Shown: one piece after another, positions 18,345-27,556 of the stretch
Layout of the letters: each line of letters starts with the position of its first letter
Numbering within the stretch: position 1 is the first letter of the stretch
Origin: Chitinophagaceae bacterium
Lineage (GTDB): Bacteria > Bacteroidota > Bacteroidia > Chitinophagales > Chitinophagaceae
Reading direction: 5' to 3'
Length of the DNA stretch: 64,000 bases
Assembly: GCA_013140985.1 (NCBI GenBank)
Contig: JABFRU010000005.1
Coordinates: forward strand, 56,709-120,708
Position numbers and translations under genes: made by a program
The notes under the pieces: model-generated
The model's input: only the letters and a program-made list of their open reading frames with translations
What the model was told of the DNA's origin: nothing
Databases searched by the model: none

Positions 18345-19673
18345 CTACATCTGATTTAAAAAAAATTTGAAAGATTCAGTTCCAACTAATCGCCATTCGT
18401 TATCCAAAACATCAAGAAAAAAAAGCGAACAATGATTGAAAAGCTCTTCTTTTTCATCCTTCCTTCTTGTGTGTGACAAATCAAAATGCAAATAAGATCC
18501 ATTACATATTTCATGACTACCAGGATATAACAATATAGACTGTTCTGCATCCCACAAAAGATTATAAACAAACATCTGTTTCAGGTCATCATCGCCCGGC
18601 CGGTTATTGTCAATAATTTTCCATTTGGTATCTAGTATGATCTTTCTGTCTCCCTTGCTAACGACAATATCCGGTCTTACCCATTTATAAAAATCATGTG
18701 TCTCGTTATACCAGAATTTTCTTTTGTTCTGTCGTGACACTGTAACTCCTACAGGGGCAGCTTTCGCAAGGCGGCGAAATACAAATTCTTCCCAGAGTTC
18801 ATTCATATCAAATAAAATGGCAATCACATTTTCATTACCTCCCGTAATATCAGGCCGATAATTCAGCAACAGCATCTTGCTGATCAGTAACGCTTCCTTA
18901 TACCGTTCTGTTTTCCTGTCAAATATTAGTTTGTCAAATGCTCCTGCTGTCACTTTACAATCCGGCATTTCCGGGAAATCGAGCAACAGCCTGTTTACTT
19001 TATCTGATAACAAGTAATTGCTGCTGATAGCAGATATCAAACAAAGTGTTTTGTACAAAAGCTGGTTATAAATATTCGTACGGTTATACTCTGTATGCCT
19101 GACATAAAACCGCTCCCGGTGCACAAGGTTCTGCGAAATGTTCCGGGCAAATAATAATTGCCCCTTCATAGCCAGCTTATTTCCTTCCTCTTTCCGGTAT
19201 TTCTTTACCAGGCCTTCGTGAAGGATCTTTTCGGTATGAGATAAAAACAGTTCCAGGTAGATCTCCAAAATGGAATTACTTTTCAGGTTCAGGCTGGCAT
19301 AGTCAACATGGTTTACCTGCAACAGCCTGCATTCTTTCAACATCTGCAGTAAAACATTATGCCAATTCTGTCTATGTGCTGCATCACTGCTATCAAGCCT
19401 GTCAAATGAAAGATTAGCGGCAGTTGTCTTTTCACGATCAGTTTTGGGCAACACTTCAATGGTAAGATTGCCTGCCTGTATCACTCCCACATAATTGGTA
19501 AACTGTATCCCTTTGTTCAGGATTCGGTAGTATTCAATACCACTATCTCCCTTTTTATACTGCTGCTCCTGGTAACGGCAAAGCGCCTCCCAGTGTTTTT
19601 GTTTGAAAGGTTTTGTATCATCATAATACAGCTTTTCAAACTCGGCAACCCGTATGGTGTTTTTATTGGCCAA
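18345..19673 (-). CDS. mcrC: McrC-family nuclease subunit
   Basis: 442 residues. The N-terminal half fits the McrC/5-methylcytosine restriction component: RILNKGIQFTNYVGVIQAGN, a TIEVLPK strand, then an all-helical region. The C-terminal nuclease core has RPDIVV near residue 331 and ILDTKWK near 348, the D...DxK form of the PD-(D/E)xK motif. In McrBC, this subunit is recruited by the McrB motor and cuts DNA. It is the last gene of the operon, two bases after the McrB stop, so translation is probably coupled. The substrate (modified or unmodified DNA) is not told by sequence. Confidence 0.92.
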   Translation of the reverse strand: MANKNTIRVAEFEKLYYDDTKPFKQKHWEALCRYQEQQYKKGDSGIEYYRILNKGIQFTNYVGVIQAGNLTIEVLPKTDREKTTAANLSFDRLDSSDAAHRQNWHNVLLQMLKECRLLQVNHVDYASLNLKSNSILEIYLELFLSHTEKILHEGLVKKYRKEEGNKLAMKGQLLFARNISQNLVHRERFYVRHTEYNRTNIYNQLLYKTLCLISAISSNYLLSDKVNRLLLDFPEMPDCKVTAGAFDKLIFDRKTERYKEALLISKMLLLNYRPDITGGNENVIAILFDMNELWEEFVFRRLAKAAPVGVTVSRQNKRKFWYNETHDFYKWVRPDIVVSKGDRKIILDTKWKIIDNNRPGDDDLKQMFVYNLLWDAEQSILLYPGSHEICNGSYLHFDLSHTRRKDEKEELFNHCSLFFLDVLDNEWRLVGTESFKFFLNQM

Positions 19674-19675
19674 GA

Positions 19676-21898
19676 TTATTGATAAATGGATGTAAAATCA
19701 CCAGTTTTAAGGTCGAAAGGGTCTTTCAAAGAATAGATAATTTTATCTGCAAAGTCGGATGCCATTTCATCATCAAATTTTGCAAATTGCTTACCTGCTT
19801 GTTTTGATTCTACAAATGACTTGCCTAACACCAACCCGATCTTGGCGTAGTCATTATAGAAAAACTCCTGTAACAACGGCAATATTTTATTCTTAAATGC
19901 TGACTGTAATTTCTCCATCGTATCAATCTTCATCAGCCATGCATGACCAATGGTATGGTCTTTACTTAACAAAGCTTCTAAGCGGGCATTGATAACATTT
20001 AGCATCTCTGGCAAATTAATACCTACAGGACTTTCAGTAATGATGGCTGCATCAGGCAACATTGGTTCGAAGCTAAAGCGACGCCTTAATGCTGTGTCCA
20101 ATGCTTCTACACTTCTATCGGCGGTATTCATAGTGCCGATAATGTGCAGGTTCCCCGGAACACCAAAAAGAGATTTTGAATAGGGTAATGTGATATTTGT
20201 TATTTCATTTTCACTTCCTAACCTTTTATCATCTTCAATCAACGTAATTAACTCTCCTAAAACGGATGATACATTTGCCCGGTTGACCTCGTCAATAAAC
20301 AACGCATATGGCGGTGCCGCTTTAATTTTTTCGAACCTGTTTTCTCTTGTATCCGCAATGCAATCGTGTAAGCTATCATATCCTGCCAGTTTCAGGGCAT
20401 CAATACAGCATTGATAAAATACTCCTTTTTGAATTTCATATTGTAAGTTGTCTGTCTCAAATACACTAAATACAGGTTTGATTCCTTCTACAAAATCTTC
20501 ATAAGAAAAATTTTGATGAAACGTAACCATCCGATAGTTTTTCTGCACACTCCCTGATGCGGGTTTAAAATTCTTAACTTCCTCAAGAAAATTTATAATC
20601 TCAGGTGCTTCGTTCCTTACTCTTTCCTCTAAAACAGTCCAAACCGATTTTTCATCCTTCGAGAATATTAGCGGTTCGATTCTGTTTGCAAACTTTACGT
20701 TTTCACAATCAATATCAGTATGGCCCTGTAAGTTGCCCCAAAGAACTTGCTTAACAAATGAAGTAGTAGATTGACTTGCTTTTATTTTTATGAACTCATG
20801 CTTTTCCAGTTCAGGGACGGAGGAGTGTTTTAATTGTATCATTGCAGCACCGATGGTTTCCCACCATGTAAGCTTGCTTATAAGTTGTTCTAAAAATTCC
20901 TGGCGGGTTTGTACTGCTTTTGTAATTGTAAAATCGCTAGTTAACGATTGCAACCGGTAAGTCTTTCCAGTACCGGGTGGCCCATAAAGAATTGTATTTA
21001 ATGGCATAGTAATGTCTTTTATAGGCCCTTTTGTAGTTACTGTAACTGATGGCAATCCCTGAAATGATTGCAGTAGTTTATCGTAAGCAGGTTTAAGTGT
21101 ATTAATAATATTAGCAGTTAAATCAATAAGATACTTCCAGCCTTTATCTAATACTTGCTGATAAGGCAGGTTTTTTACAATCGAAGATTTATTAAAATCG
21201 CCTCTTAACTGAAGATATTCTTGTCTGCGGGGGTCGGAGTTTCCTAACCCAACAGTATCAACTTTAATTGTAAACTGTTTATCGGTATCAATCCCTACGG
21301 AGAAGGCCAATATCTCATAGTCAAAACTTGCTTTATCTGGATAAATTTTTGCCCAATGATAGTACTCGAATTTATTTGCCTGGTTGGTGGGCTTTTGTAT
21401 TAATTGTACCTGACCTCCCGGAAACATTTTCTTTTGTACTTCTTTTGCCCAGTAAGCCGTTTTTGCATAGGTCCCCTTTAGGTAATCATATACTTGCTGA
21501 TGTTCTTCATTACCTGCCTCTTTTGTTTGTTTAGAAAGCTTTGCAAGTTGTTCAAAATCTTCTTCTGTAAAAAAGTCGGGGGCTGAAGCGTCTAAAATTT
21601 CCATTTTTAAAATAAGGTCTTTACTGATGGTTACTTGTATAGTACTATTGCTAAGATTTTCTTTAAAATAATCATCTGCTACAAGCACCTGGTGCAAATC
21701 TCTGCCTTGTGCATATGCATTTTTAGGAATATCAAGTTCGCCTTTTATTATCCTGAAATTGGCATAATAATTTTGCCTGTCGCCAAAACTGGACAGTTCT
21801 TTAACTTCCAATTGAGCAGTTTGGTTAGCAGCTTTAAACTGTTCAATAAGTTTTGGAAAAACAGATTGCCAGTAATCTGTGTAAAGATTATCTCCCAT
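19676..21898 (-). CDS. mcrB: McrB-family AAA+ motor with a divergent N-terminal domain
   Basis: 740 residues. The AAA+ core has Walker A YGPPGTGKT near residue 306, Walker B ALFIDEVNR near 532, and MNTADRS near 591, the McrB-type nucleotide-specificity/sensor segment, followed by ALDTALRRRF. McrB proteins are GTP- or ATP-driven ring motors that drive McrC cleavage. The first 290 residues do not look like the classic methylcytosine-binding DUF3578 domain; I recognise no family in them. The N-terminal domain normally sets DNA specificity, so this part may define a different target. Downstream mcrC follows after two bases; upstream, 28 bases separate it from the ATPase gene. Confidence 0.92.
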   Translation of the reverse strand: MGDNLYTDYWQSVFPKLIEQFKAANQTAQLEVKELSSFGDRQNYYANFRIIKGELDIPKNAYAQGRDLHQVLVADDYFKENLSNSTIQVTISKDLILKMEILDASAPDFFTEEDFEQLAKLSKQTKEAGNEEHQQVYDYLKGTYAKTAYWAKEVQKKMFPGGQVQLIQKPTNQANKFEYYHWAKIYPDKASFDYEILAFSVGIDTDKQFTIKVDTVGLGNSDPRRQEYLQLRGDFNKSSIVKNLPYQQVLDKGWKYLIDLTANIINTLKPAYDKLLQSFQGLPSVTVTTKGPIKDITMPLNTILYGPPGTGKTYRLQSLTSDFTITKAVQTRQEFLEQLISKLTWWETIGAAMIQLKHSSVPELEKHEFIKIKASQSTTSFVKQVLWGNLQGHTDIDCENVKFANRIEPLIFSKDEKSVWTVLEERVRNEAPEIINFLEEVKNFKPASGSVQKNYRMVTFHQNFSYEDFVEGIKPVFSVFETDNLQYEIQKGVFYQCCIDALKLAGYDSLHDCIADTRENRFEKIKAAPPYALFIDEVNRANVSSVLGELITLIEDDKRLGSENEITNITLPYSKSLFGVPGNLHIIGTMNTADRSVEALDTALRRRFSFEPMLPDAAIITESPVGINLPEMLNVINARLEALLSKDHTIGHAWLMKIDTMEKLQSAFKNKILPLLQEFFYNDYAKIGLVLGKSFVESKQAGKQFAKFDDEMASDFADKIIYSLKDPFDLKTGDFTSIYQ

Positions 21899-21926
21899 AA
21901 AATAAATAGTTCGAAAGTTTGTTAAT

Positions 21927-23783
21927 TTAGAAATGTCTATTAAACCATCTTGTAAACCAGTTCCCCCTATTTACATTATTGCTATCATCTAATATCCGTC
22001 TTAAAGTCCAAATATTATTGAAAGTAGTGTTCCTTTCAATAAGGTCAATAGTTATTGCTAAAGCAGGAGTGTTTGTCAAATTTCTTTGTAACACATTCAA
22101 TCGGTCATCTCTATTTAAAACCATCGTTATTTCCGTTTCAGTAGAAACGCTATTGGTTCGGAAGTTCCAATAATCAATGTTATTAAATTGCCAATGCTTA
22201 ACCTTACACTTTGGCAAAATTTGAGTTCGATTTCCGTTATTAATTTCTACTCGCCAATCAGTTAACAATTCAAAAGTAAAAGTATAGTTATGTGAAGGGT
22301 GAACAAAGTGTAACTCCATCCCCTTTGAGAGAAGTGTAATATTCTTAAGAATTGGCAAACCGGAAATATCCTGTATTAAATTAAAAGCCTTGTCTAACTC
22401 ATGCTTGTATACCGGCTGACTTAAATTGTCATGTGATAATGGATTCAACAAAGTCAATTTTGTTGTTGAAAAAGCTTCTTTTATGCTATTTGCTACCGGA
22501 GTGCCGATTGCATTGTACCTATCTATCATTACATCCCATAGATGAGAAAGCTTATGTGGCTGTCCATCAAAATGTCTAACATTTTCTTCTGGCAATCTTT
22601 CCTTAATCAGTCTTTCAATTTCCTTTCTTAAGTAATTCAGACAACCCGGATAGTCTTTTGTTTTATAGTATTTATTTGCCTTGAAAAGATAATTATCCGA
22701 TTCTTTAATAATCACCGGATATTCAAATGTAGGGATGTTGTTTTGGGCTGAATACATTTCTAGATGTTGCCAGTTTGTTGAACCCAATTCAACCTTAGCA
22801 ACTTCGAACCAATGCCTGTCATAAGTTGTCAAAATAATTTGCCAATCATTGAATTCTTGCTCAAGAATCTCTAAGAGAGGCAATCTATTGCCCATATCTA
22901 ATCCCAAAAAAATATCATCTAAACAAAGAAACTTTACAGCATTTTGTGTAGGGTTTAACTTTATTGCAGCTAAATAAATGGAAATTGCAATTGCAGACAA
23001 CCTTGCTTCATTTAGAAAATCATGATGTGTATCAACCGTGATACCAAAATGCTTTACTTTAAGAATAATCTTTGAGTCTAAAGGATTGTCCCAGTCAACC
23101 GAATCAAGTTCTATTTTTACTTCAATATTCTGGTTAAAATAATCAAGTATAGATGTCAATTTATCGTTTATTTGGACAAGTAACAGCTTAAGTTCATCAA
23201 TAAATTTAGCATGCTGGTCCTTTAGCCTATCTTTTGCAATTTCAATTTGTTCTTTAGCTTCATCATTATTTATCTCACCCTTTTCTAGTCCTTGAGTAAT
23301 TTCTTGAGTCTCATTTTGTAGATTTTTCGACTTCTCATTATCCCACGCAACAGACAAAGTTCCCAATGACGCCAAGGAATGCTCTCTCAATAAACTATCT
23401 ACTAAAAGTTCAAAGAGATTAATTTCATCAGCATCTTCTAAATGAGTTTTAAGTAACTCCTTGTATGAAAGAAAACTATTTAATTTAGGAGTATTTAGAA
23501 CCTCTGCCTTTAAAGGTTTTAGTCCACTTGCCTCTAACCTTTCAGTAGTGCCATCAGAGAAAACAATTTCTATAAATCCTTCATTTAATCTTGGAGTTTG
23601 ATTGTGGACAACAAAATCCTCTCCATGAAAAAAATCTTTCAGCCCTCTGTAAAATGATGTTTTCCCACTTCCATTTTCCCCGTAAATAAGCACATTTTTA
23701 CCGTCAATTTTTAAAAAATACTGGTCATTCTGCCCATTAAAAAATGCCCGGTAGTCAAAAAATTGTATGGAATTAATTTTCAT
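21927..23783 (-). CDS. SMC/RecF-like AAA ATPase of the operon
   Basis: 618 residues. Walker A YGENGSGKTS at about 34-43; a coiled-coil-rich stretch at about 165-215 (DRLKDQHAKFIDELKLLL); an ABC-type signature NEARLSAIAIS near 258; Walker B FLCLDDIFLGLD near 285; then TTYDRHWF, an H-loop-like position. The C-terminal 300 residues hold a helical part, with KEIERLIKERLPE and NPLSHDNLS, and a beta-rich tail. RecF/SMC-type ATPases in defence loci often sense DNA ends or switch on a toxic domain; no nuclease motif is evident here, so the effector function is unknown. The spacing to neighbours (13 and 28 bases) supports co-transcription. Confidence 0.85.
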   Translation of the reverse strand: MKINSIQFFDYRAFFNGQNDQYFLKIDGKNVLIYGENGSGKTSFYRGLKDFFHGEDFVVHNQTPRLNEGFIEIVFSDGTTERLEASGLKPLKAEVLNTPKLNSFLSYKELLKTHLEDADEINLFELLVDSLLREHSLASLGTLSVAWDNEKSKNLQNETQEITQGLEKGEINNDEAKEQIEIAKDRLKDQHAKFIDELKLLLVQINDKLTSILDYFNQNIEVKIELDSVDWDNPLDSKIILKVKHFGITVDTHHDFLNEARLSAIAISIYLAAIKLNPTQNAVKFLCLDDIFLGLDMGNRLPLLEILEQEFNDWQIILTTYDRHWFEVAKVELGSTNWQHLEMYSAQNNIPTFEYPVIIKESDNYLFKANKYYKTKDYPGCLNYLRKEIERLIKERLPEENVRHFDGQPHKLSHLWDVMIDRYNAIGTPVANSIKEAFSTTKLTLLNPLSHDNLSQPVYKHELDKAFNLIQDISGLPILKNITLLSKGMELHFVHPSHNYTFTFELLTDWRVEINNGNRTQILPKCKVKHWQFNNIDYWNFRTNSVSTETEITMVLNRDDRLNVLQRNLTNTPALAITIDLIERNTTFNNIWTLRRILDDSNNVNRGNWFTRWFNRHF

Positions 23784-23796
23784 TATTGACGATGGC

Positions 23797-26700
23797 TTAT
23801 AATACTGTGGAAATAATTTCCTTTATTTCAGGAATAGAATCAATAAAAAATATGCTGTTACGAATGGAAGAATCTTTTTGATAAGTTTTGTTATAAGTAT
23901 TTAAAACCCCGAAGTAGTTCTTATTGTCATCAGAACCAACAATTTCAGGCAACTCAGCAACATGTTTAATTATTTCAAGGCTTTTGGATTTAACCAATTC
24001 CTCAAAATAAAGCTCATATACCATTGTTTCCAATACTGATTCAAAATGCGTACAGGCATTTCTAGCATCTTTATCATCAGTAAATTTTTTCAATAGCAGA
24101 ATATAATCAACAATCTTATTGAATGGTTTTTCTGCCTCTTCTGAAATTTGAGGAACCGGCACCATCTCAACATATTGTTTTGTGTACCTCTTTCTCCCGC
24201 CAGCTATCGTTGCAGTAATTTGTGAAAAATAATAATCCGCTACTTTAGAATTTAGTACTGCGAGTATATACTTTAAATGCTTCCCCGTCATGAAGTAGGC
24301 CGAGTTAGTTAAAAATTTTCCTGTTTCATCGTAAGCATAATTTGCTCTATCAGATATTTCAATCCAAACAAGTTTTGGCAACTCAAAATTGGTCCAGAAA
24401 TCAGCTCCATATCTTTGAAGAGCATACCATTCATAACGGACTCCTGTTTCAGCTTGATTACGTTCTGACAGTTCCTTCTTGAAGCTGAGAAGATGATTGT
24501 AGATATCTGGATACTCTTGCTTAAACTTTCGTTCAGCTTTTTCAGAGGCGTTGGCTATAGTGATATCTTCTTGCAAAGGGAAATGCCAAGGTATAAAAAG
24601 CATATACCAATCTTCATATTGATATCCCCAACGTTTTATATCTTTTCCTCTAAGGAGAGGTTTGATATACTCAATATTTTTAGGGTCACTGTGTACAAAT
24701 TGGTTCCGTTTTTCCTTGCCAATATGAAAAGCCTCATTTAGACCAGTTGTTATTCCACGAAAAAAACTCAAATCTTCCCAATCTTTAAGCCTTGTTCCTT
24801 TGCTTTCTATATGCAGATTAATACTCGCAGTTGCACTATTGTTAATCTTCCAAATATCATCATCTAAATCTTTTAATAAGAGTTTATTCGCATTAAAATA
24901 TTCTAAAATCTCTTGGTCAGGAAGTTTCTGACCTTCGATTGTACAGGCATGTAAGAGATTTTTGTTCTTCGCTTTTTGAAAAATTAAAATATTTACAAAT
25001 ACAGTTGCTGCTTCAAAAATTCTCAGCTTTGCAAAATCAATCAGAATAAGAGGGTTGGTTTGTGTTGCTAAGAATTTTCTTGTGCTTTTGCCATAGTTTG
25101 CATTAATCCATTTGTTAGAAGTAATGTAACAAAGAATTCCGTTAGGCTTCAAAAGATTATTTCCTTGTTCATAAAAGAGAGAATATAAGTCTCCCGTTTT
25201 TTCAAATGTTTTATATCCGGCTTTTTTTAATGCTTCTGTATCATCCATCCTTTGCAAACTAATATATGGGGGATTGCCAATTATAATATCAAAACCATCT
25301 AATATCCCAAACATCCACTCGTTGTCGAAAAAATCTGCGAAGGTGCTTTGTTCATACGGATTCCATTTAGCTATTTGCTCAGCAGTTGAGTTATCCCAGC
25401 CATCGTATTTTAATAATTCACCAATTTGCTCTCTAAGGTCATGGTCTTGAGTTCTCCATTTACGTTTCGCCGCTGATGTTCTTGCACTAAAGTGCTTATG
25501 GCGTACTTCGTTTAATTCCGTTTCCAGTTCTTCAATCTTTGGGTTACGAAGTAAAAGTTGCTTTGGCTTGTTTAACCCTAATAAGGTATTTGCCGCTACA
25601 AATTTTGTTTCCAGATTTGGCAATGGTCTAACTCCCCGATTCTTTCTATTTTCATTCACTTCCTGGTCGCAAATCAATGAAATGAAAAAACGAAGTTTTG
25701 CAATCTGTACCGCTATTGGTTGTATATCTACACCATAAATACAATTCTCAATAAGGTAAAGTTTTCGTCCATAGTCATCGCTATTGTCTTCAAAGGCTTC
25801 ACTTATATTTTGCAACCGTTCATCTCTATCCGCTTTATTACCTAGCCTGAAGGCCTCTTCGGTTTCTTCAATAGCTTTTTTTCTTTGTATCTCTTTCCAG
25901 TTATTATTATCAGGGTCCAGCTTGTTCAATAGTAATACCATCTTGTGCAATACTCCCATTGGAAAGGCACCGGAACCACAGGCCGGGTCTAATATTTTTG
26001 CTTCGTCCAAAGCATGTATCAGTTTTCTCTTTTCTTCTTCATCAAGGTCTGGTGATTCTGTGGTATAAGAAAAAAGCTGGTTCAGTTTTTCTTCCGGTAA
26101 GTCTGGTAAGATATTATTGAGATACGCTTTTAAGCTTTCATCTACCATATAGTCCACTATCTCTCTTGGTGTATAAAAAGAGCCAGTCATTTTACGGGCT
26201 GTAGTTTCCGTCTCCGGGTTATAGCTGGCCAACAGGTTTTCAAATACTTTTCCCAAAAGTTCGGGGTCAAGTGCTATTTCTATTTCAAAAGGAGTATTTT
26301 CTTCAATGGTAAAATTGTAACTCTGTAAAATGGTCAGCAATCCCTTAACATTCTGGCTTTTCTTTTTCTTGTCACCGTAATCATCGCTTAGGTCTATTGT
26401 TTTTTCATCAAAAAACAAACTGTCTGGTACAGTTAATCTCCCCTCATTTTTCATTGCATTGCTAAAGCAATCAATACGTATTTTGTTATCCTCTTCGGTG
26501 TCTTCAATATTCTTGTCCAGGTTTTCAAACAGCCCTCCGTTTAAAAAAGGGATGTTCTTTGTTAGCTCCAGAAACCGTTCTGTGTTTTTAAAAAACCGTT
26601 TATAGCGGTAAAAGGTCTGTACACCATATTGCCTTTCTATGAATTTCCGGTTCTCATCACCCATCTCCGTATTCAATGTAGCAAAAAACAAATTTTGTAA

Positions 26701-27537
26701 TATGGCTTTGTAGTAGGTGCTACCGGTTTTGTCTTTATAATTAATTATTTTATCTATTTCATTTTTATCAAAGAGTTCATCAGGTACCAGGTTTTTTTGT
26801 TTCAGAAACCATACAAATATTAACCGGGTAATTAATCGTATGGTATTGGTAGCGTTTCTTGTTTTTTCTTCTTTCTCTAATTCTTCTTTTTTTAATTTTT
26901 TGTTTACATCCCTTTCTCCATCATCGGGAAATTTTACTTCCTTCAATGCCCGGAAGTACCAGTCACTGAGCTCACGATAAAAAAGTTTAGTAAGAGATTC
27001 TACAGAGAAAGCATTTTCTATTTCCTCCAGCTTTACTGCACCGCCAAACAAATTAAAATGTTGTTGTATTTTGGCAAATCGTTCTGCGGCGGTGCGGCAT
27101 TTTTGCCCTTCTCCAAAAAGGTAAGTATAGCGTTTAGGGTCGGTTGTTTTCTTTTCTCTTCTGTTAGTTTCCTTATTGCGTACCCTTACCTGGCTTACAT
27201 AGCTAAACCGCCATTGGCTGCCCTGGTTAAATACAATCAATGCAGCATCCACATCATTATCATAAATAGGCTTCAGCAGGTTTCGTAGCCCTACTTTATT
27301 TCTTTCCAGTTTTACAGTATCACTTATCTGTACTTCATACACACCTACGAGGCGGCCTTCCAGTGTTTCAAAACTTCCCAGTTCAAATCCTTTTGCATCC
27401 CAGTTGTTTGTTGTGGTATCTACCGCCTGAGGTTTAATGAGAATATTCTTTATACCAAAGACTTCTCTTAGTACGGTAATCCAGCTTTGCTGTATGTAGG
27501 AGTTTTCGAATATTTTTTTTAAATCTTCGGCAGTCAT
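23797..27537 (-). CDS. Eco57I-like adenine-N6 DNA methyltransferase (type IIG/PglX-like size)
   Basis: 1246 residues. Methyltransferase motif I ILDPACGSGAF is near residue 517 and motif IV IIGNPPYIS near 754; the NPPY form marks amino-methylation, normally N6-adenine. A target-recognition region follows (IKPLLRGKDIKRWG onward, about 960-1200). The first 450 residues are family-specific; GVYEVQISD at about 68-75 only faintly recalls a PD-(D/E)xK edge strand, so I do not claim nuclease activity. The size resembles type IIG or PglX proteins. The methyltransferase would mark host DNA and set specificity. It lies 19 bases downstream of the DUF1016 gene. Confidence 0.9.
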   Translation of the reverse strand: MTAEDLKKIFENSYIQQSWITVLREVFGIKNILIKPQAVDTTTNNWDAKGFELGSFETLEGRLVGVYEVQISDTVKLERNKVGLRNLLKPIYDNDVDAALIVFNQGSQWRFSYVSQVRVRNKETNRREKKTTDPKRYTYLFGEGQKCRTAAERFAKIQQHFNLFGGAVKLEEIENAFSVESLTKLFYRELSDWYFRALKEVKFPDDGERDVNKKLKKEELEKEEKTRNATNTIRLITRLIFVWFLKQKNLVPDELFDKNEIDKIINYKDKTGSTYYKAILQNLFFATLNTEMGDENRKFIERQYGVQTFYRYKRFFKNTERFLELTKNIPFLNGGLFENLDKNIEDTEEDNKIRIDCFSNAMKNEGRLTVPDSLFFDEKTIDLSDDYGDKKKKSQNVKGLLTILQSYNFTIEENTPFEIEIALDPELLGKVFENLLASYNPETETTARKMTGSFYTPREIVDYMVDESLKAYLNNILPDLPEEKLNQLFSYTTESPDLDEEEKRKLIHALDEAKILDPACGSGAFPMGVLHKMVLLLNKLDPDNNNWKEIQRKKAIEETEEAFRLGNKADRDERLQNISEAFEDNSDDYGRKLYLIENCIYGVDIQPIAVQIAKLRFFISLICDQEVNENRKNRGVRPLPNLETKFVAANTLLGLNKPKQLLLRNPKIEELETELNEVRHKHFSARTSAAKRKWRTQDHDLREQIGELLKYDGWDNSTAEQIAKWNPYEQSTFADFFDNEWMFGILDGFDIIIGNPPYISLQRMDDTEALKKAGYKTFEKTGDLYSLFYEQGNNLLKPNGILCYITSNKWINANYGKSTRKFLATQTNPLILIDFAKLRIFEAATVFVNILIFQKAKNKNLLHACTIEGQKLPDQEILEYFNANKLLLKDLDDDIWKINNSATASINLHIESKGTRLKDWEDLSFFRGITTGLNEAFHIGKEKRNQFVHSDPKNIEYIKPLLRGKDIKRWGYQYEDWYMLFIPWHFPLQEDITIANASEKAERKFKQEYPDIYNHLLSFKKELSERNQAETGVRYEWYALQRYGADFWTNFELPKLVWIEISDRANYAYDETGKFLTNSAYFMTGKHLKYILAVLNSKVADYYFSQITATIAGGRKRYTKQYVEMVPVPQISEEAEKPFNKIVDYILLLKKFTDDKDARNACTHFESVLETMVYELYFEELVKSKSLEIIKHVAELPEIVGSDDNKNYFGVLNTYNKTYQKDSSIRNSIFFIDSIPEIKEIISTVL

Positions 27538-27556
27538 GGTAAGGTTTTATACGCCA

